NCBI RefSeq assembly: GCF_029222705.1
Contig: NZ_JARGZF010000001.1
Coordinates: 1,050,437-1,114,436 of the forward strand
Direction of reading: 5' to 3'
Length of the DNA: 64,000 nt
DNA from: Knoellia sp. p5-6-4
GTDB lineage: Bacteria > Actinomycetota > Actinomycetes > Actinomycetales > Dermatophilaceae
Below, piece after piece: positions 61,780-64,000 of this stretch. The stretch's first letter is position 1. Every line of letters begins with the position of its first letter. The translations under genes were made by a program, and so were the position numbers. Below the pieces are notes generated by a model. The model was given only the letters and a program-made list of their open reading frames with translations. It made no database searches and was not told where the DNA came from.

Positions 61780-62048
61780 CTCCGTTACGTCTCTCTCTCG
61801 CCGTACAGCTTGCATGTGGCCGGCTCACGGATCTCCGACCCCCGCGGTCGGGTGTGTCGCACCCGCTTCGCGGCCCGACGACAGGCGTTCTCACGCATAT
61901 CGTGCGGCTTTCTCGGATATCCGGCGGAGCCGGGGCTTGCGCTTCCCTGGAGTGTCGCCCCGGGCTGCGTCAGCAGCGCCGGTTCGAGTCGTGTCACCGG
62001 GGTGGCGGCGCTGACATGGGTCAGCAACGCGCGACAAGCAACCGGACC

Positions 62049-62077
62049 AGTGTGCCAGAGCATCGACGACCTACCAA
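62049..62077 (-). promoter_or_regulatory. Candidate S10 operon promoter
   Basis: TTGGTA (62077-62072) and CACACT (62054-62049) on the minus strand with a 17-base spacer. The -10 departs from TANNNT at its first base. Confidence 0.4.
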
Positions 62078-62092
62078 ATCGGGTCGGGAGCC

Positions 62093-62166
62093 CCCGGCAT
62101 ACCCGCTCGCGTGGCGCGTCGCGCGGCCCCTAGGCGGGCGGCACGGCGACGACAGCGTATGCCGGG
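62093..62166. repeat. Inverted CCCGGCATAC / GTATGCCGGG pair
   Basis: Perfect 10-base arms at 62093-62102 and 62157-62166 with a 54-base spacer, ten bases after the YihY stop. It may help terminate the YihY transcript. Confidence 0.5.
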
Positions 62167-62175
62167 TGGCGGACG

Positions 62176-63270
62176 TCAGCGCTCCTGTGCCCCGTTGTGA
62201 GCGCCGTTGTGGGCGCCGTTGCGCTGGGCCTCCTCGCGCAGCCGGCGGCCCTCCTCGACCTTCTCCTGGAGCTTCTCGGCCTTCTTGTCCGAGGCCCGGG
62301 TGTCCCGTGGCGGCAGCTGAATGGTCTCCTCGGCCTCGATGCCCGCCTGCAGCTCGCGGGAGCGCTCGAGCTCGGCGTCGACCTCGGCCCCGAAGAGCAG
62401 CGCCAGGTTCGTGATCCACAGCCACAGCAGGAAGACGATGACGCCGGCGAGCGAGCCGTAGGTCTTGTTGTAGGAGCCGAAGTTGGCGACGTAGAAGCCG
62501 AAGGCGACCGACGCCAGCAGCCACACGAGGATCGCGATGGCGGCGCCGACGCTCATCCAGCGGAACTTCGGCTGCCTGACGTTGGGGGTGGCGTAGTAGA
62601 GCACGGCGACCAGGACGATGACGATGGCCAGCATCACCGGCCACTTCGCGATGCCCCACACCGTGACGGCCGTGTCGCCGAGGCCGATGACGTCGCCGAT
62701 GGACCGCGCGAGCGGGCCGCTCACGACGAGGCCGATGAGCAGCAGCGCGACCAGGAGGATGCCCGCCAGGGTCAGCAGCAGCTGCAGCGGGCGCAGCTTC
62801 CACACCGGGCGGCCCTCGTCGATCTGGTAGATGCGGTTCATCGCCCGACCGAAGGCGCCGACGTAGCCGGATGCGGACCAGATGGCGCCGACGATTCCGA
62901 AGACGAACGCGAAACCCGCCGCCTGGGTGCGGGTCATCTGCTCGATCGGGCCCTGGAGGGCGTCGGCGGCGCTCCCCTGCCCCAGCTGGCGCACGATGTC
63001 GAGCAGGGCCTCGGTCGTCGACTGCCCCTGGCCGAAGACGCCGAGCAGCGAGACCAGGGCCAGCATCGCCGGGAAGATCGCCAGCACGGCGTAGTAGGTC
63101 AGGGCCGCGGCGAGGTCGGTGCACTGGTCGCGGCCGAACTCCATCCAGGCCTTCTTGGCGGTGTAGGTCCAGGCCGGCTTGACAAGGTCGGACGGCGAGC
63201 CGGGCTTGCGGTCGTCGTCCTCGTGCGGTGCGGTCTGCGCCTTCTCGACGCTGGCGCCTTCGCGAGCCAT
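62176..63270 (-). CDS. YihY/BrkB-family membrane protein
   Basis: A 364-residue inner-membrane protein. About six helices follow a soluble N-terminus; DLAAALTYYAVLAIFPAMLA and GIVGAIWSASGYVGAFGRAM, then NRIYQIDEGRPVWK, mark the family, once misnamed RNase BN. The C-terminal ~70 residues are a charged coiled-coil-like tail ending in a short RNGAHNGAHNGAQ repeat. Function is unsettled. The ATG at 63270 has an AAAGGAG ribosome-binding site. Confidence 0.93.
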   Translation of the reverse strand: MAREGASVEKAQTAPHEDDDRKPGSPSDLVKPAWTYTAKKAWMEFGRDQCTDLAAALTYYAVLAIFPAMLALVSLLGVFGQGQSTTEALLDIVRQLGQGSAADALQGPIEQMTRTQAAGFAFVFGIVGAIWSASGYVGAFGRAMNRIYQIDEGRPVWKLRPLQLLLTLAGILLVALLLIGLVVSGPLARSIGDVIGLGDTAVTVWGIAKWPVMLAIVIVLVAVLYYATPNVRQPKFRWMSVGAAIAILVWLLASVAFGFYVANFGSYNKTYGSLAGVIVFLLWLWITNLALLFGAEVDAELERSRELQAGIEAEETIQLPPRDTRASDKKAEKLQEKVEEGRRLREEAQRNGAHNGAHNGAQER

Positions 63271-63409
63271 CGCCGGCTCCTTTCGGTGCAGTGGTCCTTG
63301 TGGGGAGATGTCGCCCTCCTCGACTCTAGGTACCCCGTCCGCAGGCTGCGCGTCGGGCGATACTGGGGCCGGACACCCGACACCACGGCGGCACGCGGCG
63401 GGAGCGACG

Positions 63410-64000
63410 ATGACGAGCACCAGCACCCCTGCGGTTGGCCCGGGGCCGGGGCGGTCCCGGCAGGGCGAGGTCTACCGGGCGGGGGTGCTGGGGCGCCGGC
63501 CCCGGGTGCCCGTGGACACGGCAGCGCTGGAGCGGCGTGCCCGCTCGGTGATGTCGGAGCGGGCCTGGGCCTACGTCAGCGGCGGCGCCGGAGCCGGGCT
63601 GACCATGGCCGCCAACCGTGCCGCCTTCGCGCGCTGGTCGATCGTGCCCCGGATGCTGCCCGGCCCCGTGCGGCGGGACCTCGGCGTCGAGCTGTTCGGC
63701 CGTGCCCTGCCCACTCCCCTGGTCCTGTCGCCGGTCGGTGCGGCCGCCGTGGCCCGAAGGGAGAGCGACACGCTGGCCGCCGCTGCGGCCTCCTCGCTCG
63801 AGATCCCCTTCGTCATCTCCAGCCAGGGCTGCAGCCCCATGGAGGACGTCGCGGCGGCCATGGGCCAGGGCCCGCGCTGGTACCAGCTCTACTGGAGCAC
63901 CGACGAGCAGCTCGTCGACAGCATGGTCGCCCGGGCCGAGGCCATCGGGTCCGACGCGCTCGTCGTCACCGTGGACACCACCACGCTCGGCTGGCGACCG
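63410..64000 (+). CDS. FMN-dependent alpha-hydroxy-acid oxidase/dehydrogenase, N-terminal part (cut by window edge)
   Basis: The first 197 residues of a protein open to the window end. WAYVSGGAGAGLTMAANRAA, PLVLSPVGAAAVARRESDT and PFVISSQGCSPMEDVA, then WYQLYWSTDEQ and VVTVDTTTLGWRP, match the glycolate oxidase/lactate 2-monooxygenase family, which oxidises 2-hydroxy acids with FMN. The ATG at 63410 has a GGGAG sequence six bases upstream. The catalytic His and Arg lie beyond the window. Confidence 0.9.
   Translation, partial: MTSTSTPAVGPGPGRSRQGEVYRAGVLGRRPRVPVDTAALERRARSVMSERAWAYVSGGAGAGLTMAANRAAFARWSIVPRMLPGPVRRDLGVELFGRALPTPLVLSPVGAAAVARRESDTLAAAAASSLEIPFVISSQGCSPMEDVAAAMGQGPRWYQLYWSTDEQLVDSMVARAEAIGSDALVVTVDTTTLGWRP

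Larger units (their letters stand above)
61780..62175 (-). other. S10 operon leader and upstream gap (no gene)
   Basis: This 396-base stretch has no convincing coding region. On the minus strand it holds a candidate promoter, then a leader of about 260 bases containing two overlapping dyads, CCGACC/GGTCGG (61835-61851) and CGGGTG/CACCCG (61849-61865). These may be alternative stems for attenuation. The far end has an inverted GGCATAC pair. Confidence 0.5.

Overview
The window is very GC-rich chromosomal DNA from an actinobacterium. The gene order of the S10, spc and alpha ribosomal operons, the zinc-type S14, the long L17 tail, the GTG/TTG starts, the leaderless promoters and the DUF4245/DUF2993 proteins point to Micrococcales. 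Intrasporangiaceae is my best guess, as an inference without any search. No tRNA, rRNA, insertion sequence, prophage or CRISPR array was seen.

Layout. 1-6653: four co-directional genes with 4-base overlaps: a cut glycosyltransferase, a kinase-fold phosphotransferase, an ABC exporter fused to another kinase-fold domain, and a third phosphotransferase. 6729-9784: a VOC protein, a lone TOPRIM protein, ychF and an acyl-CoA thioesterase. 9867-12965: an undescribed-looking pair, an M50 site-2-type protease with a PqqD/RRE-like N-terminus and, just upstream in the same operon, a small acidic protein with two copies of an Ala/Asn/Asp-rich module. 13143-19112: a GNAT-NUDIX fusion, rmuC, a TetR/membrane-protein pair around a palindromic operator, a GntA-like/DUF1989 pair, and ispH. 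19342-29399: xseAB, DUF4245, glpX, a sugar kinase, class I fumarase, carbonic anhydrase, a GH1 glucosidase, a LuxR-type regulator and glmM. 29539-30495: rplM-rpsI. 30746-33894: ArsR/MFS operon, cupin, DUF2993. 33955-39732: a giant secreted amylopullulanase, then an ABC-F protein, a TIM-barrel-like protein and truA. 43608-61779: the alpha, secY-adk-map, spc and S10 operons, all on the minus strand and broken only by a plus-strand FAD oxidoreductase between map and infA. 62176-64000: a YihY/BrkB membrane protein and a cut FMN-dependent alpha-hydroxy-acid oxidase.

How the genes work together. Most of the window is housekeeping: translation, Sec secretion, isoprenoid and cell-wall precursors, gluconeogenesis and fumarase, alpha-glucan breakdown. 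The accessory interest lies in the kinase/ABC exporter operon, the RRE-M50 protease with its repeat protein, and the N-hydroxylase/DUF1989 pair.

Two genome-scale signals stand out. Seven or more genes have a TANNNT -10 box ending 6-7 bases before the start codon, which predicts leaderless mRNAs. A GGCATAC/GTATGCC word occurs 32 times by my eye count, 12 of them in the small intergenic fraction, where four inverted pairs form hairpins or potential stems.
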